This document shows, piece by piece, positions 8,147 to 16,237 of a stretch of DNA of 38,300 nt. The notes under the pieces are model-generated. The model made no database searches, was not told the DNA's origin, and saw only the letters and a program-made list of their open reading frames with translations. The position numbers and the translations under genes are program-made. The first letter of the stretch is position 1, and each line of letters opens with the position of its first letter. Source of the stretch: Xanthobacteraceae bacterium (GTDB taxonomy: Bacteria; Pseudomonadota; Alphaproteobacteria; Rhizobiales; Xanthobacteraceae). The stretch covers positions 1 to 38,300 of the forward strand of contig JANINJ010000006.1 of NCBI GenBank assembly GCA_024508855.1, read 5' to 3'.

Positions 8147-9646
8147 GTGCAACCCGAGCGCATTCCCGTCATCGTCGGTGCCGGCGAGATCACCCACCGC
8201 ACCAAGGATCCGGCCGAAGGTCTCGAGCCGATTGCGCTGATGGAGCGTGCGCTGCGCGAAGCAGAACAGGACGCCGGCGCGGCGCTGCTCGCGCAGGTGG
8301 ATTCCCTCGATGTCGTCTGCGAAGTATCGTGGCCCTATGTCGATGCAGCTTCCCTGCTGACCAAGCGCATCGGAGCAGTGCCAGCGCGCGCGGTGAACGG
8401 CCCGGTCGGCGGCGAGTCGCCGGTGCGCTATATTCACGAAGCCGCGCTACGCATCGCGCGCGGAGAGTCGCAGGTCGGCGCGATCGTCGGCGCGGAATCG
8501 AACTATTCCGTCGTCTCGGCCGAGAAGGCCGGTGTCGAATTGCCGTGGTCGCCGAAGGATCCAGACCCGAAGATCGAACGGGCCCGGCATTGGTCGCTGC
8601 CGGTGACGATGCAGCACGGCATCTTCATGCCGACCATGGTCTATCCGCTGTACGAAAATGCGACGCTGGCGGCATGGGGCCAGACGCCACGCGAGGCGCT
8701 GGCCGAATCCGGACTGATCTGGTCGCGCTTCTCCGAGGTCGCCGCAAGCAATCCCTATGCCTGGTCGCGTGAGCCGTTCACGCCTGAGCAGATCACCACA
8801 CCGGGCGACCGCAACCGGCTGATCGCGTGGCCCTACACGCTGCGCATGGTCGCCAATTCGCAGGTCAATCAGGGCGCGGCGATCATCGTCACCAGCCTGG
8901 CGCGCGCGCTCGAACTCGGTATCCCGCGAGAGCGGCTGATCTATCCGTGGTGTGGAGCAGCAGCCAAGGAGCCACGGCATTATCTCGAGCGCGACCAGTA
9001 TGCACGCTCCCATGCACAGGATGCGGTGTTCGAGTCGCTGCTCGATCAGGTCGGCGGCATCGAACGCTTCGCGCTGATCGAGCTCTACAGTTGCTTTCCT
9101 GTGGTGCCGAAACTGGCGCGTCGCACGCTTGGACTGCCGGCAACCGCCTCCCTCACCTGCACCGGCGGCCTGAGTTTCTTCGGCGCGCCGCTGAACAACT
9201 ATATGACCCATGCGGCTGCGGCTTTGGTTCGCGGCCTGCGCGAGCAGCCGGGAAAGCTCGCATTGCTCTATGGGCAAGGCGAGTTCGTCACCAAGCATCA
9301 TGCGATCGTGCTCGGCTCGCTGCCGCCCGAGCGCGACCTGCTGAATCCCGACTACAGCGTGCAGGGCATTGCCGACGCGCGGCGCGGACCGGTGCCTCCG
9401 CTCGTGCTCGAATATGCCGGCAAGGCGTCGCTCGAGACCTTCACCATCGTCTATCAACGCGACGGCCGACCGGAATTCGGCACCGTGCTTGGACGCACGC
9501 CCGAGGGTGGACGGTTGATGGCGCGCGTCGATGCCGACAATGTCGCAACGCTTGCGATGCTGACGGATCGGGACAAGAGCCCGGTCGGCAGCCTTGGCGA
9601 GGTAACCGCCGGGGGCGATGGCCTGCTGCGCTGGACGGCAGCATAG
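8147..9646 (+). CDS. thiolase-like protein (TLP1/SCP-x-like acetyl-CoA acetyltransferase family)
   Basis: About 499 residues from GTG 8147, which is preceded by GGAG at 8133-8136; no good ATG lies nearby and homologous sequence begins with RIPVIVGAGE. The protein has the thiolase fold layout (GAGEITHRTK, AIVGAESN, AAIIVTSLARA, ELYSCFP, CTGGLSFFGAP) plus an extra C-terminal domain of roughly 100 residues (after PPLVLEYAGKAS) like that of mycobacterial thiolase-like protein 1. The position of the nucleophilic cysteine reads NGPVGGESP (84-92), with no cysteine, and the GHPxG motif reads GAPLN. It is therefore unlikely to be a standard thiolase. It is followed by an acyl-CoA ligase gene, so a role with CoA esters is likely but unproven. 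Confidence 0.85.
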   Translation: MQPERIPVIVGAGEITHRTKDPAEGLEPIALMERALREAEQDAGAALLAQVDSLDVVCEVSWPYVDAASLLTKRIGAVPARAVNGPVGGESPVRYIHEAALRIARGESQVGAIVGAESNYSVVSAEKAGVELPWSPKDPDPKIERARHWSLPVTMQHGIFMPTMVYPLYENATLAAWGQTPREALAESGLIWSRFSEVAASNPYAWSREPFTPEQITTPGDRNRLIAWPYTLRMVANSQVNQGAAIIVTSLARALELGIPRERLIYPWCGAAAKEPRHYLERDQYARSHAQDAVFESLLDQVGGIERFALIELYSCFPVVPKLARRTLGLPATASLTCTGGLSFFGAPLNNYMTHAAAALVRGLREQPGKLALLYGQGEFVTKHHAIVLGSLPPERDLLNPDYSVQGIADARRGPVPPLVLEYAGKASLETFTIVYQRDGRPEFGTVLGRTPEGGRLMARVDADNVATLAMLTDRDKSPVGSLGEVTAGGDGLLRWTAA

Positions 9647-9706
9647 AGATTCCCAGCAACGAACAATCAGTATCGTCCCGATCCAAAAAGAAGAGGCCAA
9701 CACCCG

Positions 9707-11296
9707 ATGCAGACGCCCGACCCGAATCTCGCCGCGCTCGTTTCGCGACAGGCCGCGAACTACCCGGACTTCAAGGCTCTTACCTTCGTCAACGTGGCTA
9801 ATGGCGGCGTGCTGGAAGACGAGACACGAACGTTCGCCGAGCTGCGCGACAATGCAGGCGCGCTTGCGAACCAGCTTGCCGCGCTGGGCATCGGCAACGG
9901 CTCGCGATTCTCCATCATGATGGCGAACTATCCGGCATTCGTCGAAGCCATGCTCGCCGCGGCATGGCTCGGCGCCGTCTTCATTCCGATCGACCCACGC
10001 GTCGTCGGAGAGAAACTCCATTACATGCTGCAGTTCGCCGAATGCGAAGGCGTGATCTGCACGCCGGAATGCGCGGACGCGGTTTTGCAACTCGGCAACG
10101 CGCCCGACAAGCTCAAGTGGCTCATTGTGCTTGGCGGCGGCGATGCACCGGCGAAGAAACCGGCCGATTTGATCTGGCTGGACTATGACAACGTCGTCGC
10201 ACAAAAGGGAAAGGCACCGCCTCAAGCCATCACGGCGCCTGACGCACCGATGATGATGATGTTCACATCGGGCACGACGGGAAATCCCAAAGCGGTGGTG
10301 CAGCCGTTCAGCCAATACATGGCTGCGGCTTACCTCGGCGGCATCTTCGGCATTCAGGACGATGATATCCTCTATACCGGCCTTTCGCTGACCCATATCA
10401 ATGCACAGACGACGCTGCGCCGGGGGCTGGCCGGACCGCTTCAAGTCGTGATCAGCCGCAAGTTCACCAAGAGCCGGCTCTGGGACATTTGCCGCGCCTA
10501 CGACTGCACGGTGTTCAATCTGCTCGGCGGCATGATCCCCGAAGTGTTCAGCGTCCCCGAACATCCCGACGATATCGAGAATCCGGTGCGCCTCGTCATC
10601 AGCGCCGGCATGCCGCCCGACCTCTGGGTCGAGTACGAACGGCGTTTCGGACTCAAAATCTGCGAAATCTACGGATCGACAGAAGGCGGCGGCGCATTGG
10701 TCAATCGTCCCGGCGAGGGCCCGATCGGAAGCATGGGCAAGGTGCTGCCCGGCTCGGAAGCCGTATGCTTCAACGAGGCCGGTGAGCGCTGTGCCCCCTT
10801 CGAGCCCGGCGAACTCCGCTTCCGTCGAGCCGACGGTTCTCCGATCGTGGTCAACTATCTCAAGAACCCGAAGGCTAGCGCGGAAAAAGTTCAAGACGGT
10901 TGGTTTCACACCGGCGACATCGTACACCAGGACGACGAGGGCTGGTTCTTCTTCCACTTCCGTGTCGGCGGCGGCGTGCGCAAGAACGGGGATTTCGTCA
11001 GCACCGCGCTGGTGGAATCGGCCATCAGCAGATCCGGATTGGTGTCCGATGTGTTTGTCTACGGCGTCAACACGCCAAAGAATGTCGCGGGCGAGAAGAA
11101 CCTCGTGGCCGCCGTCGTTCCGCACGACCCCGGCTCTTTCACGAAGGAAGCACTGATCGCCTATTGCCGCGCGAATCTGGAACGAAACGACGTACCGGAC
11201 ATCATTCAGGTGCTTGCTGAAATTCCACGGACGATTTCCGAAAAGCCAATCGAGCGCGCCTGCATCGATCTCCTGGGAAATCTGCAGGACGCGTGA
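9707..11296 (+). CDS. AMP-binding acyl-CoA ligase (CaiC-like)
   Basis: A 529-residue member of the ANL superfamily that activates a carboxylic acid to its CoA thioester through an acyl-adenylate. The AMP/P-loop motif MMMFTSGTTGNPKAVV is at 182-198, the adenine-binding IYGSTEGG at 321-328, WFHTGDIV in the hinge-proximal region, and the C-terminal adenylation lysine lies in ISEKPIER. The hinge region reads FHFRVGGGVRKNGDFVS, which departs from the usual GRxKDxI sequence. Substrate cannot be told from the sequence; resemblance is to crotonobetaine/carnitine-type ligases. The purine-rich AAGAGG precedes ATG 9707. It lies 60 bases after the thiolase-like gene and is convergent with the crotonase-fold gene. 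Confidence 0.9.
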   Translation: MQTPDPNLAALVSRQAANYPDFKALTFVNVANGGVLEDETRTFAELRDNAGALANQLAALGIGNGSRFSIMMANYPAFVEAMLAAAWLGAVFIPIDPRVVGEKLHYMLQFAECEGVICTPECADAVLQLGNAPDKLKWLIVLGGGDAPAKKPADLIWLDYDNVVAQKGKAPPQAITAPDAPMMMMFTSGTTGNPKAVVQPFSQYMAAAYLGGIFGIQDDDILYTGLSLTHINAQTTLRRGLAGPLQVVISRKFTKSRLWDICRAYDCTVFNLLGGMIPEVFSVPEHPDDIENPVRLVISAGMPPDLWVEYERRFGLKICEIYGSTEGGGALVNRPGEGPIGSMGKVLPGSEAVCFNEAGERCAPFEPGELRFRRADGSPIVVNYLKNPKASAEKVQDGWFHTGDIVHQDDEGWFFFHFRVGGGVRKNGDFVSTALVESAISRSGLVSDVFVYGVNTPKNVAGEKNLVAAVVPHDPGSFTKEALIAYCRANLERNDVPDIIQVLAEIPRTISEKPIERACIDLLGNLQDA

Positions 11297-11355
11297 TCTG
11301 AAATATCGGGTTATGGGTCCACGCTATGGGCGGGCTTTCTGCAATCCAGCCGATT

Positions 11356-12096
11356 TCATTTCGCCTTGCGCGTGAACGCCGCGATGCGTTCCTCCATGTC
11401 GGGACCCCTCCCCGCGCCGTAATAAATTTCGTGCGCCAACCCGTCGCGTTGCGACAGACCATCGGTCTCGATCAGCAGGCGTTTGTTGGCGGCGTGGCTG
11501 AAGGATGAATTCGCGACGATCTCCGCAAGCAGCGCCTCGATCGCACTATCGAATGCGCTGTCCGCAACGCAGTCGTTGGCAAGACCCATTTCCAGCGCCT
11601 GACGGCCGGAATAAGTGCGGCACGTAAACATCATCTCGCGCGCCTTGTAGGTCCCGACCCGACGCGGCAACCGCTGGCTGAGACCCCAGACCGGCGTCAG
11701 CGCCCATTTGGCATGCGTATCGCCGAACTTGGCGGACTCCGCCGCCAGGATGATGTCGCCTGCGAGCGCCAGTTCGAGTGCGCCCGTGTAGCAATGCCCG
11801 TGCACCGCGCTGATCACCGGCAACGGCAGGTCGGCCAGCATCTGGATGACATGCGACTGGTAATTCGCACGCGGCGGCCTTTCGCCCGTCGCGATATCGC
11901 GCAGGTCATGCCCGGCCGAAAAACATCGCCCGGCACCGCGCAGCACCACCGCACGGACCGGGCGATTGGCGATGTCCTTCACGTAAGCTTCCAGCGCCTG
12001 GAATACTTCCATATTCAGCGCGTTGAGTTTATCCGGCCGATTCAGCGTCAAATGTGCAACGCCGTCGCGATCGTCACGCAGTACAGTTCTGGTCAT
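11356..12096 (-). CDS. enoyl-CoA hydratase/isomerase (crotonase) family protein
   Basis: A 246-residue crotonase-fold protein. The oxyanion-hole segments are visible (CFSAGHDL, 58-65, and GHCYTGALELAL, about 100-111) and the first catalytic glutamate of hydratases is kept (Glu108). At the position of the second hydratase glutamate the alignment reads GDTHAKWAL, placing His128 there. It may therefore be an isomerase, hydrolase or decarboxylase rather than a true 2-enoyl-CoA hydratase. Downstream QRLPRRVG matches the family. The gene lies between an acyl-CoA ligase and a CoA transferase, so the substrate is presumably a CoA ester made by those. Confidence 0.88.
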   Translation of the reverse strand: MTRTVLRDDRDGVAHLTLNRPDKLNALNMEVFQALEAYVKDIANRPVRAVVLRGAGRCFSAGHDLRDIATGERPPRANYQSHVIQMLADLPLPVISAVHGHCYTGALELALAGDIILAAESAKFGDTHAKWALTPVWGLSQRLPRRVGTYKAREMMFTCRTYSGRQALEMGLANDCVADSAFDSAIEALLAEIVANSSFSHAANKRLLIETDGLSQRDGLAHEIYYGAGRGPDMEERIAAFTRKAK

Positions 12097-12244
12097 GCAA
12101 CCTCACAGTGATGGAAGAAGTTTTCGACGGCCTGAAGCCGGCGCTCTCGTGATTATTTTGTCGTGCTGATTGCTACGGTGAGCGGAAGCGACACGGAGGG
12201 TTGATCGTGGAAATTGGAGCAGCGCTTGCGATCCGTTACGCGGC

Positions 12245-13408
12245 TTAGTCTTCGAGCCCCAGTTCACGATTGATCTCGGCAGTATGCTGGCCGATCGCCG
12301 CCGCGTGGCTGGGTTCGCGGTCTTCGACGCCGGCGAAACGGACCGGCGGCCTGACCTCAATGTAACCGCCCTCGGTCGGATGCTGGCGCTGCCGGAACAG
12401 GCCGGTAGCATTCAGATGCGGGTCGTCAAGCACCTCGCCAATCTCGTTGGTATGGATCGCCGGCACATGCGCCGCCTTCAGGATCTTCAGCCACTCCTCG
12501 GTTGTCTTCTCGGGCAGGATCGCCTCGGCCACCTCGTACATTTGCGACATGTTGGCGCGCCGGGTCGGCTTGTCGATGAAGCGCTCCTCCTGCAGGACTT
12601 CCGGATGCCCCGCCGCTTGGAAGAAACGTATCCAGCGATCATCGAGATATGGCGCGATGGAAATATAACCATCTTTGGTCCGCATTGGCTGCCGCACCGG
12701 ATCGAGTTGGCGTAAATAGCCCCAGTTTCCGGTCGGCGGCACAAAGGTAGCGTCGCATAGATGCTCCAGCAGATTGAAGCTGGCGATGGCCTCGAACATC
12801 GGGACCTCGACATGTTGCCCCTCGCCGTCCCGCGTCCGTGCGAACAGCGCAGCCATCGTCGCATAGACCGCGTGCAGCCCCGACACCTTGTCGGCAAACA
12901 GCATCGGCAGGTAGCGCGGGCGTGGATTGCCGTCGACGCGCGGCAGCAGCGACGCCGCTCCGGAAGCTGCCTGGATCACATCGTCGTAGGCTTGCAGTCC
13001 GGCATAGGGACCATCGAGCCCGAAGCCGGTACAATGAACGTAAATGATGTCGGGCCGAAGCTTGCGCACGGCGTCGTAGCCGAGCCCGAGCCGACCGATG
13101 GCATCCGGCCGGATGTTGTGGATGAACACGTCGCTAGTTTCGAGCAGGCGCCTGATCGCCTTCTTGCCCGCTTCGGTCTTCATGTCCCAGGATACCGATC
13201 GCTTGCCTCGATTAAGCCGCAGATGCACCGGGCCCATCAGGGGTGTCTTCGGCGGCACGCCGATGTTGCGGGCGGAGTCCCCCTCCATCGGCTCGACCTT
13301 GATGACGTCGGCGCCGAGATCGGCGAGGATTTGCGTGCAATACGGGCCGAACACCACGGTCGTCATGTCGGCGACGCGAATTCCGTCCAGCGGAAGCTTC
13401 CTGCTCAT
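12245..13408 (-). CDS. family III CoA transferase (CaiB/BaiF/Frc type)
   Basis: About 387 residues from ATG 13408. GGAGG lies six bases upstream of this ATG, whereas the ATG at 13414 directly abuts the GGAGG, and the longer open frame to 13522 has no family sequence. The N-terminal LDGIRVADMTTVVFGPYCTQILADLGADVIKVE is the hallmark Rossmann-like CoA-binding part. GFGLDGPYAGLQAYDDVIQA follows, and the catalytic aspartate is expected in FADKVSGLHA (Asp173). Such enzymes move CoA between an acyl-CoA and a free acid through an aspartyl-CoA thioester. Donor and acceptor are not evident. The gene diverges from the esterase gene at 13684. Confidence 0.92.
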   Translation of the reverse strand: MSRKLPLDGIRVADMTTVVFGPYCTQILADLGADVIKVEPMEGDSARNIGVPPKTPLMGPVHLRLNRGKRSVSWDMKTEAGKKAIRRLLETSDVFIHNIRPDAIGRLGLGYDAVRKLRPDIIYVHCTGFGLDGPYAGLQAYDDVIQAASGAASLLPRVDGNPRPRYLPMLFADKVSGLHAVYATMAALFARTRDGEGQHVEVPMFEAIASFNLLEHLCDATFVPPTGNWGYLRQLDPVRQPMRTKDGYISIAPYLDDRWIRFFQAAGHPEVLQEERFIDKPTRRANMSQMYEVAEAILPEKTTEEWLKILKAAHVPAIHTNEIGEVLDDPHLNATGLFRQRQHPTEGGYIEVRPPVRFAGVEDREPSHAAAIGQHTAEINRELGLED

Positions 13409-13683
13409 CCTCATCCTCCGGTTCAGTTTGCACCTGGCGTCTTTTCCGGCGTCTCGTGAGAGATGGCGGATGCACCCGACTCTTGGTTTGAATTCATCCG
13501 ACCTTTTGCAATCGAAATCCATCCCTCATCCATGTTGCCTGCCTGTGCGAAACCATGCACCATGTTCCGAAATGCGGACCGCACCGGCACTGGATTTGGT
13601 GGCGCGTTACCGTCGGCGGTTAATGGAAGTCTGTGGACGACGTGGAATAATCACGTTGCCAACCGATAAGCTGGGGGATGCCA
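13409..13683. other. divergent intergenic region between CoA transferase and esterase
   Basis: This 275-base stretch must hold the promoters of both divergent genes. GGAGG for the CoA transferase is at 13415-13419 (minus strand), and GGGGG just before the esterase ATG codons is at about 13673-13677. A short imperfect palindrome ACGTG-N7-CACGT sits at 13640-13656. I could not assign convincing -35/-10 boxes. Confidence 0.35.
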
Positions 13684-14997
13684 ATGAACGACGTTCAAGG
13701 AGTTCGCGTCCAGGCCACTCACGTCCAAGCCACGCCTACTCTTCCCAAGGAAGGCCCCGGCATGCCGATATCGTTGCGCTCCGACCGGCTGGACCGTGAA
13801 GCAAAACTATTTCTCCGCATCCTCAGTCCTTTCGTCGGCAAGGCCGTCGACCGGGACGAACTCGAATCGTCCCGATACAATTGGCGCCTGGCGGCAATGA
13901 CTTTCGGCCGGCGGGTCCCGATGGCTTCCATCGTCGAGCGCCGCATCGAAGGTCCCAATGGGCCGATCGATCTGCGCATCTATACGCCGGAAGGCGCACG
14001 AGGTCTTAAGCCGGGATTCCTGTGGTGTCACGGCGGAGGATTCGTGGTCGGCGACCTCGATACCAGCGAAGGCATTTGCCGCGGTATCGCTCGCGCGGCG
14101 AACGCTATCGTCGTGGCCGTACGCTACCGGCTGGCGCCCGAACACGACCTTTATGCCGGGCGGGAAGATTTTCTTGCCGCTCTGAACTGGGTCGCAGATC
14201 ACGGGGCTTCCGTGGGGATCGACCCGGCCCGTCTTGCGATCGGCGGCGACAGTGCAGGCGGCAATATTTCGGCGGCTGTTGCGCAGGAAACGTTGCGCCG
14301 CGGTGGCCCGAAGCTCTCGTCGCAAATCCTCGTTTACCCTGCGACCAACCTGACGGCCGAATTTCCGTCGAAGGCAGAGAACGGCCGTGGCTACCTTCTC
14401 ACCGCCGAGTTCATGGATTCGCTTGAATCTCTGATCGTGCAGGGGCGTGATTTGACCGATCCCTGGCTATCGCCCGCATTCAGTCCGGATTTGCGCGACC
14501 TGCCGCCGGCAGTGATTATTACCGCCGGATTCGACCCGATCCGCGACGATGGATTGAGTTACGCCGCGCAACTACGCGACGCAGGCGTGCCCGTCGAACT
14601 GCTGCACTATTCCGGGCAGTTTCACGGCTTCCTGAACTTCGATTCCGTCATCGGCGCCGCGCGCGATGCGCTGGGCCGGATCGGCGATTCATTGGCGCGC
14701 ATCTATCGTGGGGACGCCCCGGTCGATTGCACGGTGGAGATTTCGGATCAGGCGCCGTCGACCTTTCCTGGCAATGTATCGCGGGATCTACTCTCCGCAA
14801 CGTTCATGACGAACAGATCGATCCGGCAAATCAACAGCACGACCGCCCGCCTGCTGGCGCCGGAAGCGGCAAGGGCCCTAGGGCTATTGCTCGCGCCCTG
14901 GTGGGTGCCGATGGCCGTCGTCCGGCGCGCGGTGACGTCATCGCTCGATCTGCTTGCGGCCCGGCAAACCTATCGCAAGGCTGCGCTAACTCCATGA
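13684..14997 (+). CDS. alpha/beta hydrolase, hormone-sensitive lipase (family IV) esterase with long C-terminal tail
   Basis: About 437 residues from ATG 13684; the ATG at 13678 is an alternative, but it directly abuts the GGGGG ribosome-binding sequence. The HSL/family IV signature is complete: oxyanion motif CHGGGF (115-120), nucleophile elbow GDSAGG (Ser190), acidic residue in GFDPIRDDG (about Asp284) and histidine in GQFHGFLNF (His314). It should hydrolyse short-chain carboxylic esters or a similar bond. Family members usually end near residue 320-340. Here some 110 residues follow, with no recognised domain and a hydrophobic stretch (LGLLLAPWWVPMAVV). No signal peptide is seen. It may be monocistronic; a terminator-like hairpin lies downstream at 15043-15068. 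Confidence 0.88.
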   Translation: MNDVQGVRVQATHVQATPTLPKEGPGMPISLRSDRLDREAKLFLRILSPFVGKAVDRDELESSRYNWRLAAMTFGRRVPMASIVERRIEGPNGPIDLRIYTPEGARGLKPGFLWCHGGGFVVGDLDTSEGICRGIARAANAIVVAVRYRLAPEHDLYAGREDFLAALNWVADHGASVGIDPARLAIGGDSAGGNISAAVAQETLRRGGPKLSSQILVYPATNLTAEFPSKAENGRGYLLTAEFMDSLESLIVQGRDLTDPWLSPAFSPDLRDLPPAVIITAGFDPIRDDGLSYAAQLRDAGVPVELLHYSGQFHGFLNFDSVIGAARDALGRIGDSLARIYRGDAPVDCTVEISDQAPSTFPGNVSRDLLSATFMTNRSIRQINSTTARLLAPEAARALGLLLAPWWVPMAVVRRAVTSSLDLLAARQTYRKAALTP

Positions 14998-15034
14998 TGC
15001 TTCTGATTCGGTAATCTTAGTCGATTTGGAGATT

Positions 15035-15068
15035 CAAAATAAAAAGCCCCGGCGATGACCGGGGCTTT
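15035..15068 (-). terminator. rho-independent terminator after the Flp pilin gene
   Basis: A perfect 10-bp stem AAAGCCCCGG / CCGGGGCTTT (15043-15052 with 15059-15068) encloses a six-base loop. On the minus strand the stem is followed by a T-rich run (TTTTTATTTTG), so it ends transcription of the pilin gene whose stop lies at 15089. On the plus strand the trailing run is short (CTTTGCTCTC), so termination of the esterase transcript would be weaker. Confidence 0.9.
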
Positions 15069-15088
15069 GCTCTCTAAGTGGTGATCTC

Positions 15089-15271
15089 TTACTGCCCGGT
15101 GGCCTGGCCCGCCATCCCATTTCTTACGTTGGTAAAAGTGGTGCTGATCTGCGTGCCGAGCTGATTGACGGCGATGATGATAGCAAGCGCAATACCCGCT
15201 GCAATCAGGCCGTATTCGATCGCAGTAGCGCCGGACTCGTCATTCACGAAACGCGAAACAAGGTTCTTCAT
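15089..15271 (-). CDS. Flp-family type IVb pilin
   Basis: A 60-residue prepilin. The short positively charged leader MKNLVSRFVNDESG is followed by ATAIEYGLIAAGIALAIIIAV, where the glycine and the E-Y pair mark the type IVb processing site and hydrophobic N-terminal helix. This is the standard size for Flp pilins exported by Tad machinery. The ATG at 15271 has GGAGC eight bases upstream. No tad, cpa or prepilin peptidase gene is in the window, so it is a stand-alone pilin gene or an orphan paralogue. It has its own strong terminator. Confidence 0.93.
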   Translation of the reverse strand: MKNLVSRFVNDESGATAIEYGLIAAGIALAIIIAVNQLGTQISTTFTNVRNGMAGQATGQ

Positions 15272-15507
15272 GTGAAGTGCTCCAAGATGTTTGACTGATC
15301 CGTGATGGCCCGGACCATGTCCCCTACATAACGGGCGGGAATTTCAGCACAGTTAATTCGATCGCAGAAACATGGCCCTTCTGCATTGAAGTAAATTTTA
15401 GGCTAATGATGTCGATGAAAATCGGCCGCCTTATGTCGTTATCAACGCGCCCCAATACGCTTAATGAATCGTAAGAGCATTCGGTAAATTGCCGTGCAAT
15501 GATGCTT
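15272..15507. other. intergenic region upstream of the pilin gene
   Basis: 236 bases with lower GC than the surroundings, lying between the end of the DUF1801 gene and the pilin start. It should carry the pilin promoter on the minus strand. I see no convincing consensus boxes, repeats or small ORFs with a ribosome-binding site. Confidence 0.4.
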
Positions 15508-15912
15508 CTAGCGACCGCGCGTGCGAGACGTATTCAGAGCTACGGCCGCTCGGATGAGTGCTTTCATTGCCTTCTCGTCTATCTTCGCGTTTTCGTGAAA
15601 GTCGATGGCACGTCGGGTGTTACCATCGAGGCTTGAGTTGAACAGGCCTGAGGGATCATCCAACGATGCGCCCTTGGCAAAGGTCATCTTCACGGCGCTC
15701 TTGTAGGTCTCGCCGGTGCAGATGATGCCGGCATGCGACCACACCGGAACGCCTCTCCACTTCCATTCCTCGACCATTTCGGGGTCGGCTTCTTTGATCA
15801 ATGCGCGGAGTCGAGCAAGTATCTTTCCCCGCCAATCTCCCAACTCCTTGATCCTCCCGTCGATCAACTGGGATGGAGATTGTTCTTTCGGAGATGCGCT
15901 CTTGCTCATCAT
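15508..15912 (-). CDS. DUF1801 domain protein
   Basis: About 134 residues from ATG 15912, chosen because AAGGAC lies just upstream; an ATG at 15909 is equally possible. The region GDWRGKILARLRALIKEADPEMVEEWKWRGVPVW, with the following GIICTGETYKSAVKMTFAKGASL, matches DUF1801 (YdhG-like) proteins. These share a fold related to SCP2/frataxin-like small domains and have no established function. C-terminal segment DEKAMKALIRAAVALN is also typical. It is the last gene of a minus-strand set behind ArsR, SRPBCC and a small membrane protein, a frequent companion arrangement. Confidence 0.82.
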   Translation of the reverse strand: MMSKSASPKEQSPSQLIDGRIKELGDWRGKILARLRALIKEADPEMVEEWKWRGVPVWSHAGIICTGETYKSAVKMTFAKGASLDDPSGLFNSSLDGNTRRAIDFHENAKIDEKAMKALIRAAVALNTSRTRGR

Positions 15913-15979
15913 CTTCCGTCCTTTGCTGTTCGCTTCGGACACCATGGCGCAAGCGCTAGAGTCCGTTTTGTGAGGTCTG

Positions 15980-16207
15980 TCACGCAGACCTCACGGCGGA
16001 ACGTCCGTCGCGCGACTTCGTGACGTATGGCAGTACGAACAAATACAAGCCGGTCAGCAGCAGCAAGATGAGCGGGATCAAGGCCAGCAGACCCAGCCAC
16101 GCGTCGGGTTGCCTCTGTGTCATGGCGACGATGTAGATCATCACACCTGCCGTGAAGGCGATGGATAGCCAGCGATGAATTTGCCGAACCCATTTATTCC
16201 AGTTCAC
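15980..16207 (-). CDS. small two-helix membrane protein
   Basis: About 75 residues from GTG 16207; GGGAGG lies six bases before it, while the GTG at 16213 overlaps that site. Two hydrophobic helices (WLSIAFTAGVMIYIVAM and WLGLLALIPLILLLLTGLYLFVLPYV) are separated by a short polar loop. The N-terminal WVRQIHRWLS resembles the entry to PepSY-associated transmembrane helices, but the protein is too short to assign to that family. Function unknown. It sits between the SRPBCC and DUF1801 genes on the same strand. Confidence 0.75.
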   Translation of the reverse strand: MNWNKWVRQIHRWLSIAFTAGVMIYIVAMTQRQPDAWLGLLALIPLILLLLTGLYLFVLPYVTKSRDGRSAVRSA

Positions 16208-16237
16208 TAGCACCTCCCTTGATATCGAAGTGCGGAT

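Noticed and set aside
8447-11125. An 892-codon open frame on the minus strand.
   Set aside because: It lies wholly antisense to the thiolase-like and acyl-CoA ligase genes, which have clear family motifs. Its translation is rich in Arg, His and Asp without any domain, as expected from a GC-rich shadow frame.
13640-13656. ACGTG-N7-CACGT dyad before the esterase gene.
   Set aside because: Five-base arms are short enough to arise by chance, and there is no second copy or regulator gene nearby to support an operator.
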